50,793 nt of DNA from Planctomycetia bacterium (GCA_030527105.1 JAUNBK010000003.1:48849-99641); one strand, 5' to 3'; shown: positions 17,472-25,590, numbered from the stretch's first letter. The notes: generated from the letters alone by a model not told the origin. A program made the numbers and translations.

Positions 17472-18673
17472 TTTTTTGCCAGCCTTTTTTCCTTCATCAA
17501 AATTTCATCCAGCTTTTTGAGCTGATTTTCCCAAGTATACCAACGTTCTGCCATGCATCTGCCAGCAGTGCCCAATCGTCTCTTCAACTCTGCGTTTGAG
17601 AACAACTCGACCAAAGTTTCGACCCATGCGTCTGCCCCGTCGCATACAAGCAGATCCCTCTTTGGCTCTGCCTTGATCCCCTCCACTGCGGGGGGCGACG
17701 CGACTACCGGCAGTTTGGCAGCACACGCCTCCAATACCTTGTTCTGAATTCCGCGTGCAATTCGCAACGGAATAAGTGCAACTTCGGCTCGGAAAAGATA
17801 TGGACGAATATCTGGCACCTCTCCAATAATATTTAACCCCGGTACTCGACGCGCCAAATCATGCAGGGCTGCGGAAGGATCTCGACCCACAACATCAAGT
17901 TCAAAATCCGGAATGCTCTCGCGGACGCGTCCAAGGACGTTTTTTGCGAGCCATTCTATGCCGTCTATATTAGCACGATAGCTCATCACACCCGTGAAAA
18001 CGGCGCGGAAAGGAATCTTCTCCACTTTCTCAGGGGGAGAAAAGAAATTCAAATCTACCCCATTCCGAATGGGGGTAAGGAAATCTCCTGGAGCAAACGA
18101 CCGATACAAATCGGCTTCCTCCTGCGTCACCACGATTTGAAAGTCGCTTTCGTGTGCGATTTTTTGCTCGAGTCGACGGAGTCGGCGTCCTTCCGATCGA
18201 AAAATGAGCTTTCTCCACCCTCTCGTTTTTTGCGCATAGTCAAACCACTTCTGGCTGTCGACATCTACAAGATCAACGATGATTTTCGTTCTTCTCGCGT
18301 CAAATAGTTTTGCATATTGAAACATGCTGGAGCAAAAAACGAAAACGACGTCAAAGGACTCCTTTTTCGCAAGCTCGCGGATTTTTTTTTTCAAAATGGG
18401 GTCACCAAACATCCCCTCCGTGACGGGTTTTCCCATGAAAAACGAAAACGCTCCGCGAATCCAACGCCGAAAGCGTCCCCAACGAACAAGCGTCGTGCCC
18501 GAGCAAAGTGCGCCCAATGTGCGTTTGGATTCCTCCGAAACGTCCTTTTCACACAACGTCGCCAAATGGACGGAGCCTAAAGTGGACATGTGTTCCAAAA
18601 AACGTAACGAGCGAATTCTGTCTCCGCCCATGGGAGGGTGTGGACATCGGTGGACGAGGAACAGGATTCTCAT
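17468..18673 (-). CDS. glycosyltransferase, exosortase/PEP-CTERM locus type (TIGR03087-like)
   Basis: This 401-residue GT-B fold glycosyltransferase is predicted to extend a lipid-linked exopolysaccharide on the cytoplasmic side. The N-terminus RILFLVHRCPHPPMGGDRIR is very close to the family associated with EpsH/exosortase loci. The central part has VDLVDVDSQKW and a typical linker, and the C-terminal domain has RNGVDLNFF, FTGVMSYRANIDG, and the acidic nucleotide-sugar region IPLRIARGIQNKVLEA. The start codon overlaps the deacetylase stop (ATGA), so it is in the same transcript. The sugar donor is not predictable. Confidence 0.9.
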   Translation of the reverse strand: MRILFLVHRCPHPPMGGDRIRSLRFLEHMSTLGSVHLATLCEKDVSEESKRTLGALCSGTTLVRWGRFRRWIRGAFSFFMGKPVTEGMFGDPILKKKIRELAKKESFDVVFVFCSSMFQYAKLFDARRTKIIVDLVDVDSQKWFDYAQKTRGWRKLIFRSEGRRLRRLEQKIAHESDFQIVVTQEEADLYRSFAPGDFLTPIRNGVDLNFFSPPEKVEKIPFRAVFTGVMSYRANIDGIEWLAKNVLGRVRESIPDFELDVVGRDPSAALHDLARRVPGLNIIGEVPDIRPYLFRAEVALIPLRIARGIQNKVLEACAAKLPVVASPPAVEGIKAEPKRDLLVCDGADAWVETLVELFSNAELKRRLGTAGRCMAERWYTWENQLKKLDEILMKEKRLAKK

Positions 18674-19584
18674 AATGCTCCCTTCTCTATTTCGTAATTA
18701 ATGACCTCCGAGAGTTTGGAGAAAGAAAAATCTCGTAATAACTTTTGTAATTTGTCTAAATTCCCTTTCAAACCAACCCGATGACGAAATTGCGTCGCTC
18801 GCGAACCAAAAGGCAACTTAGGCTGCTCCCAATCAATTTCCCACGGATGAACGTAAAAAACGAACGGTCGTTTTTCCACTTTGTTGATGCGACGCAGACA
18901 AAAGCGCGAAAAGGAGTAGGGATACAAGCGAAAATACCCACCGCCAGAGACGGGAAGATTAATGCGCCCAATCGAAACGACGGACGGTGGGAATTCGAAC
19001 AAAGACCCTGCTGGTGTCGGGATTTCGTGTATATCCTTCGGCGCGTCTGAAATTCCGTATCGATCATGGTAGATGGGGAACACGCTCGAGTCGTATCGAA
19101 AACCCTCCTCAACGAGAATCTCCAACGCCCAAAGCGAATTTTTCGTGATAGAAAAGCTCGGAGCGCGAAACGCTTCGACTCTCACGCCCGCTATGTCTTC
19201 CAAAACTTTTTTCCCTTCGATCAATTCATTTCGAAAATCGTTTGGCGACATTCGGTAGATGAGCGAGTGCGTCATGCTGTGGAAGCCAATTTCGTGCCCG
19301 CGATTCGCGATTTCTCGCACGAGGGTAGGGTGGTGAATCGCCACCCAACCCAAGATAAAGAAGGTGGCGGAGACGGAATTCTCCTCCAAAAGATCGAGCA
19401 GACGCTTGGTACTTTCTACCACGCGCTGGGGATATTTTTCCCAATTCGCAAAGGGAATATCCTTTTCGAATGCGGAAACTTGGTAGAAATCCTCGACATC
19501 CACGGAAAATGCGTTCCGCAGGCGCTCATTTTCCAACACGCTACACATCCTTTGATTTGGCTGCATCCGTTTCGTGAACTTCAT
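18670..19584 (-). CDS. polysaccharide deacetylase, PEP-CTERM-locus subfamily (TIGR03006/DUF3473-like)
   Basis: The protein removes N-acetyl groups from a growing or exported polysaccharide. The NodB-type catalytic sequence begins FSVDVEDFYQ (catalytic and metal Asp), continues with TFFILGWVAIHHP and a metal site GHEIGFHSMTH. FRAPSFSITKNS and FYVHPWEID lie in the C-terminal part. The 304-residue frame begins 44 nt inside the preceding gene. Nearer starts are possible: ATG at 19548, or a GTG at 19539 that has AAAGGA at good spacing and lies just after the upstream stop. The true N-terminus may thus be 12-15 residues shorter. It sits between the sugar transferase and glycosyltransferase genes, typical of exosortase-type exopolysaccharide clusters. 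Confidence 0.9.
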   Translation of the reverse strand: MKFTKRMQPNQRMCSVLENERLRNAFSVDVEDFYQVSAFEKDIPFANWEKYPQRVVESTKRLLDLLEENSVSATFFILGWVAIHHPTLVREIANRGHEIGFHSMTHSLIYRMSPNDFRNELIEGKKVLEDIAGVRVEAFRAPSFSITKNSLWALEILVEEGFRYDSSVFPIYHDRYGISDAPKDIHEIPTPAGSLFEFPPSVVSIGRINLPVSGGGYFRLYPYSFSRFCLRRINKVEKRPFVFYVHPWEIDWEQPKLPFGSRATQFRHRVGLKGNLDKLQKLLRDFSFSKLSEVINYEIEKGAL

Positions 19585-20371
19585 CTGTGTATGTCCGATA
19601 CATCGGGTTATTCACGTTCTCCAAACGCATGTAGTCCGGCACAACAACGTCGCGCTTCGATCCCGTCCACTTGAGGCACAAACGACTGGGGAACAAACAA
19701 AGCCGAAGGAACGTAGCGCAAAAAATCATAACGTCTAATTTCAAGCAACCCGTCTCAATATACTCCAAATCGAGCGTGAGCTTGCGACGGACGCTCTCCA
19801 AATCTGTGTCAGGAGGGAGATTTATCTGCGCCAACCCCGTCACTCCCGGTGGAATGAGACTACGATTGTCGTAGCCGGGGATTTCGTGAGAAAGGTGCTG
19901 CGTGAATTCTGGACGCTCCGGACGCGGACCAATGAGGAGCATTTGTCCAAAAAGGACGTTGAACAATTGCGGAAGCTCGTCCAAGTGCGTCGTTCGAAGG
20001 AGTTTCCCCAACTTGGTGATGCGCGGATCATTGACGCTCGTCCAAACGGGACCGGTCTTTTTTTCCGCATCGGGAATCATCGATCGGAATTTGAGCAACG
20101 TAAAAACTTTTCCACGCAGCCCGACGCGTCTTTGGCGATAAAGGACAGGTCCATCCGACGTGAGGATAATCAAAATGCTGACAAAAAACATTATGGGGAG
20201 ACCGGGCACGAGCAAAAGCAGCGCAACCATGCGGTCAAACCACATGCGACACACGAAATACGACGACGGCTTAATGTCCGACATACAATTTTCGGGAGAC
20301 AAACGCTCCGCTTTCTCGCTCATCGTCGAAATTTCTTCCAATTTATTTACATTGCCTGCGACTAAAGACAT
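19541..20371 (-). CDS. priming sugar transferase (bacterial sugar transferase family, PF02397)
   Basis: This 276-residue enzyme should transfer the first sugar phosphate to undecaprenyl phosphate and start exopolysaccharide synthesis. It has a single membrane segment near residues 45-75 (ALLLLVPGLPIMFFVSILI). The cytoplasmic catalytic core has the family motifs GPVLYRQRRVG, FTLLKFRSM, TTHLDELPQLFNVL, IGPRPERPEF and PPGVTGLAQI. It is the short, WecP/EpsL-like form without the extra multi-membrane N-terminal domain. AAGG lies 7 nt before the ATG. It is the first gene of the operon, about 195 nt downstream of a near-consensus promoter. The C-terminal 40 residues are variable. Confidence 0.94.
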   Translation of the reverse strand: MSLVAGNVNKLEEISTMSEKAERLSPENCMSDIKPSSYFVCRMWFDRMVALLLLVPGLPIMFFVSILIILTSDGPVLYRQRRVGLRGKVFTLLKFRSMIPDAEKKTGPVWTSVNDPRITKLGKLLRTTHLDELPQLFNVLFGQMLLIGPRPERPEFTQHLSHEIPGYDNRSLIPPGVTGLAQINLPPDTDLESVRRKLTLDLEYIETGCLKLDVMIFCATFLRLCLFPSRLCLKWTGSKRDVVVPDYMRLENVNNPMYRTYTDEVHETDAAKSKDV

Positions 20372-20572
20372 AAAAAAACCTTGTGTGAAAAGCCAAGCGC
20401 ATTTCTGCGTCTGTGAATTCCTAACGTCCGAACTCTCGTTAATAACACGCTTTATCGTTATTTTCGGCTTTTCACGTGAAAATATTTCTTTTTTGCGCGA
20501 AAAAAGCCTTCAATTTTCCACTTTTTTTGCGTTGCTGAACGCAAGCTACCTCCGCCCCACCACAACACTTAC

Positions 20573-20600
20573 ATTGTACTCCGTATACGACACTTGTCAA
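20573..20600 (-). promoter_or_regulatory. strong sigma-70 promoter of the exopolysaccharide operon
   Basis: On the minus strand a perfect -35 TTGACA (20600-20595) and a -10 TACAAT (20578-20573) are separated by 16 nt. Transcription would start near 20566, leaving a leader of about 195 nt before the sugar transferase ATG at 20371. The leader holds no riboswitch I recognise and no obvious terminator. Confidence 0.75.
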
Positions 20601-20641
20601 GAAAAAAATCGTGTTAATTTGGGAAAAATCACTAAATTTAC

Positions 20642-21331
20642 TCAAAAACTTGAAAAATCTTCGAAAAGTGCGCTCCCGATACGAACCATTGTTGCGCCTT
20701 CCTCAATCGCTATTTCAAAATCGTGACTCATGCCCATCGACAATTCTCCGCCAGGGAGAAATTGATCCCGAATCTCGCGCAGCGTTCGGAATTGCTCGTG
20801 CGCGTCGCGCTCAGAGGCGTGGAGCGAAGTCATTCCCATGAAGCCTTTCACCTTCAGGTGGGGAAAATCCGACAGGCTCCCCCACACGGACGCCAAACTC
20901 TCGCGAGAAAAACCGTGTTTTGCCGCCTCGCCACTGATATTCACCTCGAAAAACACCGAGGAAACGACTCCCTTTTCCTGCGCAATCCGATCCAGTGTTT
21001 TGAGAAGGTCGAGACTCTCTACCGAGTGGATGATTTTCGCGCAGCCCAAAACCCGACGTGCCTTGTTTTTTTGGAGCGGTCCGATAAAATGCCAACGAAT
21101 GTCGGGAGCCTCTTCGAGCAGGAGTCCGTGTTTCTCTTGGAGGAGAGCCGCGCGATTCTCGGCAAAATCTCGACAGCCCAGCGCATAAAGGGCGCGAACT
21201 TCTTCCACGCCGGAAAAATATTTCGTCACGGCAACCATCGTCACGGTGTCGGCACTCCGATCGCTTCTCTCGGCTGCGCGCCCAATGCGTTCCAAAATAC
21301 ACTCGTAATTTTCCCTGAAAGTTTGCATCAT
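20642..21331 (-). CDS. YggS/PROSC-family pyridoxal phosphate homeostasis protein
   Basis: This 229-residue single-domain PLP-binding protein has the fold of the alanine racemase N-terminal barrel. Family members buffer PLP and affect amino-acid pools rather than catalysing a known reaction. The PLP lysine lies in VAVTKY at about residue 37. The family signatures WHFIGPLQKNKAR, SVESLDLL, FEVNISGE, KVKGFMGM, LSMGMSHDFE and the phosphate-binding VRIGSALF near the C-terminus are present. It lies upstream of and codirectional with the exopolysaccharide operon, but that operon has its own promoter. The gene stands alone in function. Confidence 0.95.
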   Translation of the reverse strand: MMQTFRENYECILERIGRAAERSDRSADTVTMVAVTKYFSGVEEVRALYALGCRDFAENRAALLQEKHGLLLEEAPDIRWHFIGPLQKNKARRVLGCAKIIHSVESLDLLKTLDRIAQEKGVVSSVFFEVNISGEAAKHGFSRESLASVWGSLSDFPHLKVKGFMGMTSLHASERDAHEQFRTLREIRDQFLPGGELSMGMSHDFEIAIEEGATMVRIGSALFEDFSSF

Positions 21332-21982
21332 GTTGGCATCCTGACGAAGGTAACGTGACGCCCATCCTCAACTTGCGTTTGAAATGAACAACAAAACACC
21401 GCACCATTATACACCTTTTAGAGATTTTGCCAAGCCTCCCGGGGGAATTTTTATAAGACTTCTTTTGATGGCACACCCCTCGGAGCCGAGAACGAAGCGA
21501 AGCGTAGTCCCAGATGAAGTGTCGATGGATTTTCCCATTCGTCTAGGGCATCTTGAACGCCAGCTTTTTTTGAAGGCATCCTTGTACTTCGCGTCGAAAT
21601 TTTCGGTTCCGTTTGCCATTAGAGTTGCGCACCAAGGCTCATTACGCAGCGCGCTATAAGTCGAAGGATTTGTTGCAAAAAGGCAACACAAGGCGTCTGA
21701 TTGTAGGGGTTTTGTCGACAGTGCGCACTTTTTTGGGGCGCAATGGGAAGGAAAAAAGCGCGGACGGCGAAATGTTCCTTTTGTGCAACCTCGGGTAGCG
21801 TGTGTGTTGCCAAAAGGCAACATATGTGCGACGCTAGAATCGGCACAATCCCTACAGTCGATTTGATCATTTGTAAAATAGAGAAAATAGGCGCTATTGG
21901 AAAGTTTGGTACGGTTTGTGCATATAGGGGATTTATACGAAACATTAACGGAAAATTTGTATCACACATGAAAGGGATTCTC
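21332..21982. other. 650-nt intergenic region with decayed repeats and paired hairpins
   Basis: No gene is supported. Remnants of the 104-bp repeat are visible near 21454-21500 and at 21590-21660 (TCGAAATTTTCGGTTCCGT and GCGCACCAAGGCTC). Two similar short hairpin sequences occur about 135 bp apart: TTGCAAAAAGGCAACA near 21673-21688 and the perfect TGTTGCC-AAAA-GGCAACA at 21805-21822. The right end must contain the promoter of the prepilin gene, but I found no convincing -35/-10 pair. The frame open from 21743 is not used, because the Shine-Dalgarno lies much further right. Confidence 0.5.
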
Positions 21983-22372
21983 ATGAAAACATTGATTCAG
22001 CGTATTGTTCGGGAGGAAGGCGGCGTTTTGACCTTCGAGTGGATTCTTTTAATAACGGTGCTCGTTATTGGAATCGTCGGTGGCTTGAGCGCGGTGCGAG
22101 ACGCCTATAATTACGAGTTGGGTTGTGTCTCTCAAGCAATTGTGAGTTTGGATTTGAGCTATTGGATCAACGCTCCTATCCAAGTTTTGATTACGGCGGA
22201 AGGAACGGACATCCAAGATCACCTGAGTGGTACGGCAACGTACTCTATCTACGAGCAGGTTTTAGCGGATGTGGAAATGCTTCGTCCGACTGTGGATATG
22301 ACGGCGGACCCGAAACAGCATCCGTGGGGAGTGACTGGCGGCACTGGTGACACTGGTGACACTGGTGGCTGA
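21983..22372 (+). CDS. Flp/TadE-like prepilin-type small protein
   Basis: This protein of about 129 residues opens with a short basic leader (MKTLIQRIVREEGG), followed by VLTFEWILLITVLVIGIVGG. That is the pattern of a class III/Flp prepilin: cleavage after Gly-Gly would leave Glu at position +5 of a 20-residue hydrophobic helix. The rest is a small soluble domain ending in a short GTGDTGDTGG repeat encoded by a near-perfect 12-nt repetition. The ATG at 21983 has AAAGGGA at 5-nt spacing; the ATG at 21968 lacks a site. No tad/pilus assembly gene is adjacent, so it would depend on machinery elsewhere. A strong terminator follows. Role in a surface filament or secretion pseudopilus is inferred. 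Confidence 0.75.
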   Translation: MKTLIQRIVREEGGVLTFEWILLITVLVIGIVGGLSAVRDAYNYELGCVSQAIVSLDLSYWINAPIQVLITAEGTDIQDHLSGTATYSIYEQVLADVEMLRPTVDMTADPKQHPWGVTGGTGDTGDTGG

Positions 22373-22420
22373 GTGTATCGCGCTCATCTCGCGCACAACG
22401 TTCGGAAGCATTGAGAAGAC

Positions 22421-22460
22421 GGGAGTCGAGGAGAAATTTCCTTCGGCTCCCGATTTTTTT
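22421..22460 (+). terminator. rho-independent terminator after the prepilin gene
   Basis: GGGAGTCGAGG pairs with CCTTCGGCTCCC through a stem of about 11 bp including wobbles. It is followed within two bases by seven T residues. It separates the prepilin transcript from the RNA/VWA locus. Confidence 0.8.
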
Positions 22461-22598
22461 GAGAAATCTTTCGGTGTCTGCGAAGAATTTTGCAAATTAT
22501 CACACGAAAGTAAAAAAGTTTCGCACCGTAAAACAAGGAGTAGGAGTAGAATATTTCGGTGTTTAAAAAATTTTTTTCTAGAAATGCGACCACCCCCC

Positions 22599-22626
22599 TT
22601 GACAAAAAACTTTTTTCTGATAGAAT
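22599..22626 (+). promoter_or_regulatory. strong sigma-70 promoter of the candidate small RNA
   Basis: A perfect -35 TTGACA (22599-22604) and a -10 TAGAAT (22621-22626) are separated by 16 nt. An A/T-rich tract upstream (22562-22580) could act as an UP element. The predicted start, about seven bases past the -10, coincides with the first base of the closing stem of the RNA at 22633. Confidence 0.75.
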
Positions 22627-22632
22627 GCTGTG

Positions 22633-22725
22633 TACAAGAACTGGATTGAGGCTCCTCACCTCTGGCAGAAACCACAATTGCATTGTGGAGATGGGGTTTT
22701 GCGCTCGCCACTGTCTTGTATTTTT
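22633..22725 (+). ncRNA. candidate ~93-nt rod-shaped small RNA, possibly Y-RNA-like
   Basis: The two ends pair perfectly: TACAAGA (22633-22639) with TCTTGTA (22714-22720), followed by five T residues. After a bulge, TGG (22642-22644) pairs with CCA (22708-22710). Next comes an internal loop, then CCTCACCTC (22654-22662) with GAGATGGGG (22688-22696, one mismatch and one wobble). An apical hairpin CCACAAT-TGC-ATTGTGG (22672-22688) closes the rod. No open frame explains these pairings. The gene lies upstream of, and on the same strand as, a Ro-like VWA protein gene, which is where bacterial Y RNAs are often found. The canonical Ro-binding sequence is not evident. A 6S-like RNA or a transcribed leader are alternatives. 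Confidence 0.55.
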
Positions 22726-22973
22726 GTGCACTCGTTCTGAGCGGTTTTACTACTCGTATGCTGTTGGTTTCCCTTTTTGCAACATTTGGTGTGTCGCTCT
22801 ATAGTGGGTGGCTAAGATTTTTTTGTTCGGAACCGTGAAAGATTTTCCGCTTTGTTTTTTGTCCTGAGGTCTTTTGTTTCGCTTTGTTGTTGTCGCACGC
22901 TGTGTGGCACCTTATTTCACGTACACTTGTTGCGGATTTTGACAGTGGAATTGGCATTGAGGAGGAGAGAATT
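22726..22973 (+). other. leader between the candidate RNA and the VWA gene
   Basis: This T- and G-rich 248-nt stretch has no supported gene. The frame open from 22884 into the VWA gene is not used, because a strong Shine-Dalgarno selects 22974. No second clear promoter was found, so the VWA operon may be read through from the promoter at 22599 past the weak five-T stretch. Confidence 0.4.
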
Positions 22974-24413
22974 ATGAATGCAACGAACCCTTTTTTGTTT
23001 GTCGAGAAAAAAGCGCGCAACGTCGAAATTCCCGAGCTTGAGGGGCTTCGCGCGATGTTCAAAGTGTCGCCCGCGAGTTTTGTTCGCCAGATGCTCTATC
23101 AAAGAGACGTGACGTTTGAGATTCCGCGCGTGCTTTATCTTCTCTGCGTTGAGAATGAAGTGGAGTTTCCACTGGTCGATCGTTCGATCGCGACGTTTGC
23201 GGAGTTGTTGGAGCCAGAGATTGCGCTCAATGTGTTTCTCCTCCTGAAGAAGAATCGCGTGAACAACAAGCGAGTGCGGCGCGCCATTTTGAATTATTTG
23301 TGGAATTCGCCTATCCTTTTTTCGCTTTGCGTCGAGAAGGGGGGAATCCTCCGCAGCCTCATCGAGCACGCTTTGGGCGTGAATACGACGCGCGGCTTGG
23401 TCAAAGAGCTTTTGGACTCGCCGACAGAGGGGCGAAAGTGTGAAATTTTGAGCCGTTTTTCAAACAAGGCTCGACATCACGATTCGATTCTCAATGCACT
23501 TGGCATTTTATATGGTCGAGGCACGAACGCGCGGGTGCGGATCCGTCGTGATTCCGAGGTGTTCCAATCGGCGGAGTGTGTGTTTGAGGAGGCAGCCCCT
23601 ATTTTGGATGGCGACTGGGCGGAAGTGGAGATGGAAAAACTCGCAGAAGCCGCTTCGTCTCATCGAAAAGTTTTCGAGGAGAAGTCTCGAGAGGCGCTCT
23701 CGCAGAACAGAGGACGCTTTCGCATGGAGACAACTTCCGAGCAGGGCGTCTCCCTCATGTCGCGCGGCGATATTGCGGCGGCACTCACGCGCATTTATCA
23801 AGGGAGTGAGTTGCTGGAACTCGCGCAGGAGGTGGAGAAGTGTGCCGACAAAGTTGCGTCGGAGATTCCTCCTTTTCCGGGGAAAGTCGCGCTCGTTTTG
23901 GATATGTCCCTCTCGATGAGAAGCTACGGGAGCCGGGAATTTGCGTATGCGAGCCAAGCGTTTGCGTTCGCGTTGGTTCTCAAGCGTGTGTGCAAAGAGT
24001 TGGCGATCATCCAAGTGGGTGGCACGCAGGAGACCTATCCCAAACCTATGGGTGTGACGGACTTGGCGAGTGCGTATATTCGCGCGCTGCAGAGCGAGCC
24101 GGACCTCGTCGTGATCGTGTCCGATGGGTACGAAAACTCGCAGGATGGCGACCTTGAACTTGCGTTGAGCATCGTTCCAGAGGAATGTGCCGGGATTAAG
24201 ACGGCTTTTTGCCACAGCATGTATTCGGAATTCGACAAGCTGGAGTTTCGTCGCCCCGTGTCGGGACTTCCCGAGTTTCGATTTTGGCACGAAGACGATT
24301 TTCCCCTCGTGTGTTCGAGCCTTTTCTCCCTCGTGAGTGGGGCAGAGGGGACTCTCAAGAGAGAGCAGGAGAAAGTTGATTTGATATTTTTGGACGGCGT
24401 ACTTTCGTTGTAA
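22974..24413 (+). CDS. helical-repeat + VWA protein, TROVE/Ro60-like
   Basis: The protein is about 479 residues. The ATG at 22974 follows GAGGAGGAGAG at good spacing. The first roughly 200 residues are alpha-helical and HEAT-like (FVRQMLYQRDVTFEIPRVLY; VRRAILNYLWNSPILF). A charged linker leads to a von Willebrand A domain from about residue 300. A complete MIDAS is visible: DMSLS at about 310, a Thr in MGVTDLA at about 365 and SDG at about 382. This order and the VTDLASAY/LVVIVSDGYEN layout recall Ro60/Rsr, where helical repeats form an RNA-binding ring next to a VWA domain. The usual TROVE N-terminal strand region is missing, so the match is architectural. It is followed after 35 nt by an ARPP-1-like gene. 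A general VWA adaptor is the alternative. Confidence 0.65.
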   Translation: MNATNPFLFVEKKARNVEIPELEGLRAMFKVSPASFVRQMLYQRDVTFEIPRVLYLLCVENEVEFPLVDRSIATFAELLEPEIALNVFLLLKKNRVNNKRVRRAILNYLWNSPILFSLCVEKGGILRSLIEHALGVNTTRGLVKELLDSPTEGRKCEILSRFSNKARHHDSILNALGILYGRGTNARVRIRRDSEVFQSAECVFEEAAPILDGDWAEVEMEKLAEAASSHRKVFEEKSREALSQNRGRFRMETTSEQGVSLMSRGDIAAALTRIYQGSELLELAQEVEKCADKVASEIPPFPGKVALVLDMSLSMRSYGSREFAYASQAFAFALVLKRVCKELAIIQVGGTQETYPKPMGVTDLASAYIRALQSEPDLVVIVSDGYENSQDGDLELALSIVPEECAGIKTAFCHSMYSEFDKLEFRRPVSGLPEFRFWHEDDFPLVCSSLFSLVSGAEGTLKREQEKVDLIFLDGVLSL

Positions 24414-24448
24414 TTCTCGGAGTACGAAAAAATAGAGGAGGGAATACA

Positions 24449-25429
24449 ATGAATTTTTTATCAACATTAACACCGCAACTGGACGTATTCCAAAATTCAG
24501 CCATTCAAATAGGGATGGTCCAGCGCAGCGGCAGGCTTTCCGTGCTTCCGCTTTTGGGATCCGACTGCAGTGGCGGGTGGGCGTCGCCCTACTCCGGGCT
24601 TGTTTTCACGGGTGTGCATGGATATGGACACGTTTCCTTCGAGAATAAGTCCGACAACATAGGGATTCTCCCGCTCCACATGGGTTATATCCAAGAGGGA
24701 GCGCAGAACCATGCGACTTCCGTTGCTGCTCTTTTTGCGCCGCACCAGACGCGCCGATTTGACGACGCGCGCTGCGTTCAGGCTTCGCAAGGAGGGTACC
24801 TCCACTCCAAGGAGCAATGGTTCTTCATTCTTCCCGTTCAGCTTCGTCAAGAGACGTTGGGGTTGCGCGGGCATGAGGGCTGTGGAAAAATTTGGGACGC
24901 GATCGGGCGACTCAACAGATCGATGGGGAAAAATGGTCGTGGACACCTCGACGATTTGATTTGCAAGGAGCGTGATGTATTGAACGTCTACGCGAATCAG
25001 TTCGAGTTCCTCGAGGGGCAGATTGGAGCGATTTTCTTCGCGAACGACCAACCGGTCGGGATCGAGATCGCCCCCACGTCGGCATATTTTGCGGATATTT
25101 GGAAGGCGCTCATCACGTTTTGCTATGGTGCGTATGCGTATCAATTCGATCGAAAGGAGCGCAAACGACCGAGTCTTCCCAAGGTAGAGCGCGCCAAGAC
25201 GTTGGACGAGGCGCAGGCGCTCCTTGCCCAACGGCGTGAGCAATACATGACGACTATTTTGAAATCGCTCTCTTCGCTTTCGTGGAAAATTGAGGAGAAT
25301 ATGTTGGAAGAAAAATTGCTCGATATGGAGCTAAAAACGCTCCGGACACCCGATTTTTATGGGCAATACGTTCATCGTGGCTCCGAAATGGTTTATGCCT
25401 CGCTCTTTAAGACGGGGATTGGAGCGTAA
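24449..25429 (+). CDS. ARPP-1-like protein
   Basis: This 326-residue soluble protein starts at an ATG behind GAGGAGGGA. The N-terminal half carries a pattern I associate with the ARPP-1 family (ARG and rhodanese-phosphatase-superfamily-associated protein). It has a beta-rich opening (GRLSVLPLL), VSFENKSDNIGILPLHMGYI, a QNH motif in place of the common QNR, and a CVQ...W region around an aromatic segment (KEQWFFILPV). The C-terminal half is helical with charged, coiled-coil-like stretches. No signal peptide or membrane segment is seen. It is 35 nt behind the VWA gene and surely cotranscribed, so it is probably a partner of that protein. The family's biochemical function is unknown to me, and the assignment is from pattern memory only. 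Confidence 0.6.
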   Translation: MNFLSTLTPQLDVFQNSAIQIGMVQRSGRLSVLPLLGSDCSGGWASPYSGLVFTGVHGYGHVSFENKSDNIGILPLHMGYIQEGAQNHATSVAALFAPHQTRRFDDARCVQASQGGYLHSKEQWFFILPVQLRQETLGLRGHEGCGKIWDAIGRLNRSMGKNGRGHLDDLICKERDVLNVYANQFEFLEGQIGAIFFANDQPVGIEIAPTSAYFADIWKALITFCYGAYAYQFDRKERKRPSLPKVERAKTLDEAQALLAQRREQYMTTILKSLSSLSWKIEENMLEEKLLDMELKTLRTPDFYGQYVHRGSEMVYASLFKTGIGA

Positions 25430-25535
25430 CATCGCTCTTCGAAGTCTTGCGGGGGTGAATCGCACAAACTTTGTGTTGATTCTACCCTCGTATAGAAAAT
25501 TTCGTTAAATTTTGCGAAAATCTCACCTTTTTCTC

Positions 25536-25563
25536 TTGCAGTTTCTTCTTTTGGGGGTATAAT
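25536..25563 (+). promoter_or_regulatory. promoter of the DUF2339 operon
   Basis: A -35 TTGCAG (25536-25541) and a perfect -10 TATAAT (25558-25563) are separated by 16 nt, about 120 nt upstream of the gene start at 25686. The leader contains a fragment of the 104-bp repeat. Confidence 0.65.
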
Positions 25564-25590
25564 ATTGTTGGTATGTTTTATGGGGTCTGT

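Noticed and set aside
21743..21982. Upstream extension of the prepilin frame
   Set aside because: The Shine-Dalgarno and prepilin leader fix the start at 21983; the upstream part is intergenic and contains hairpins.
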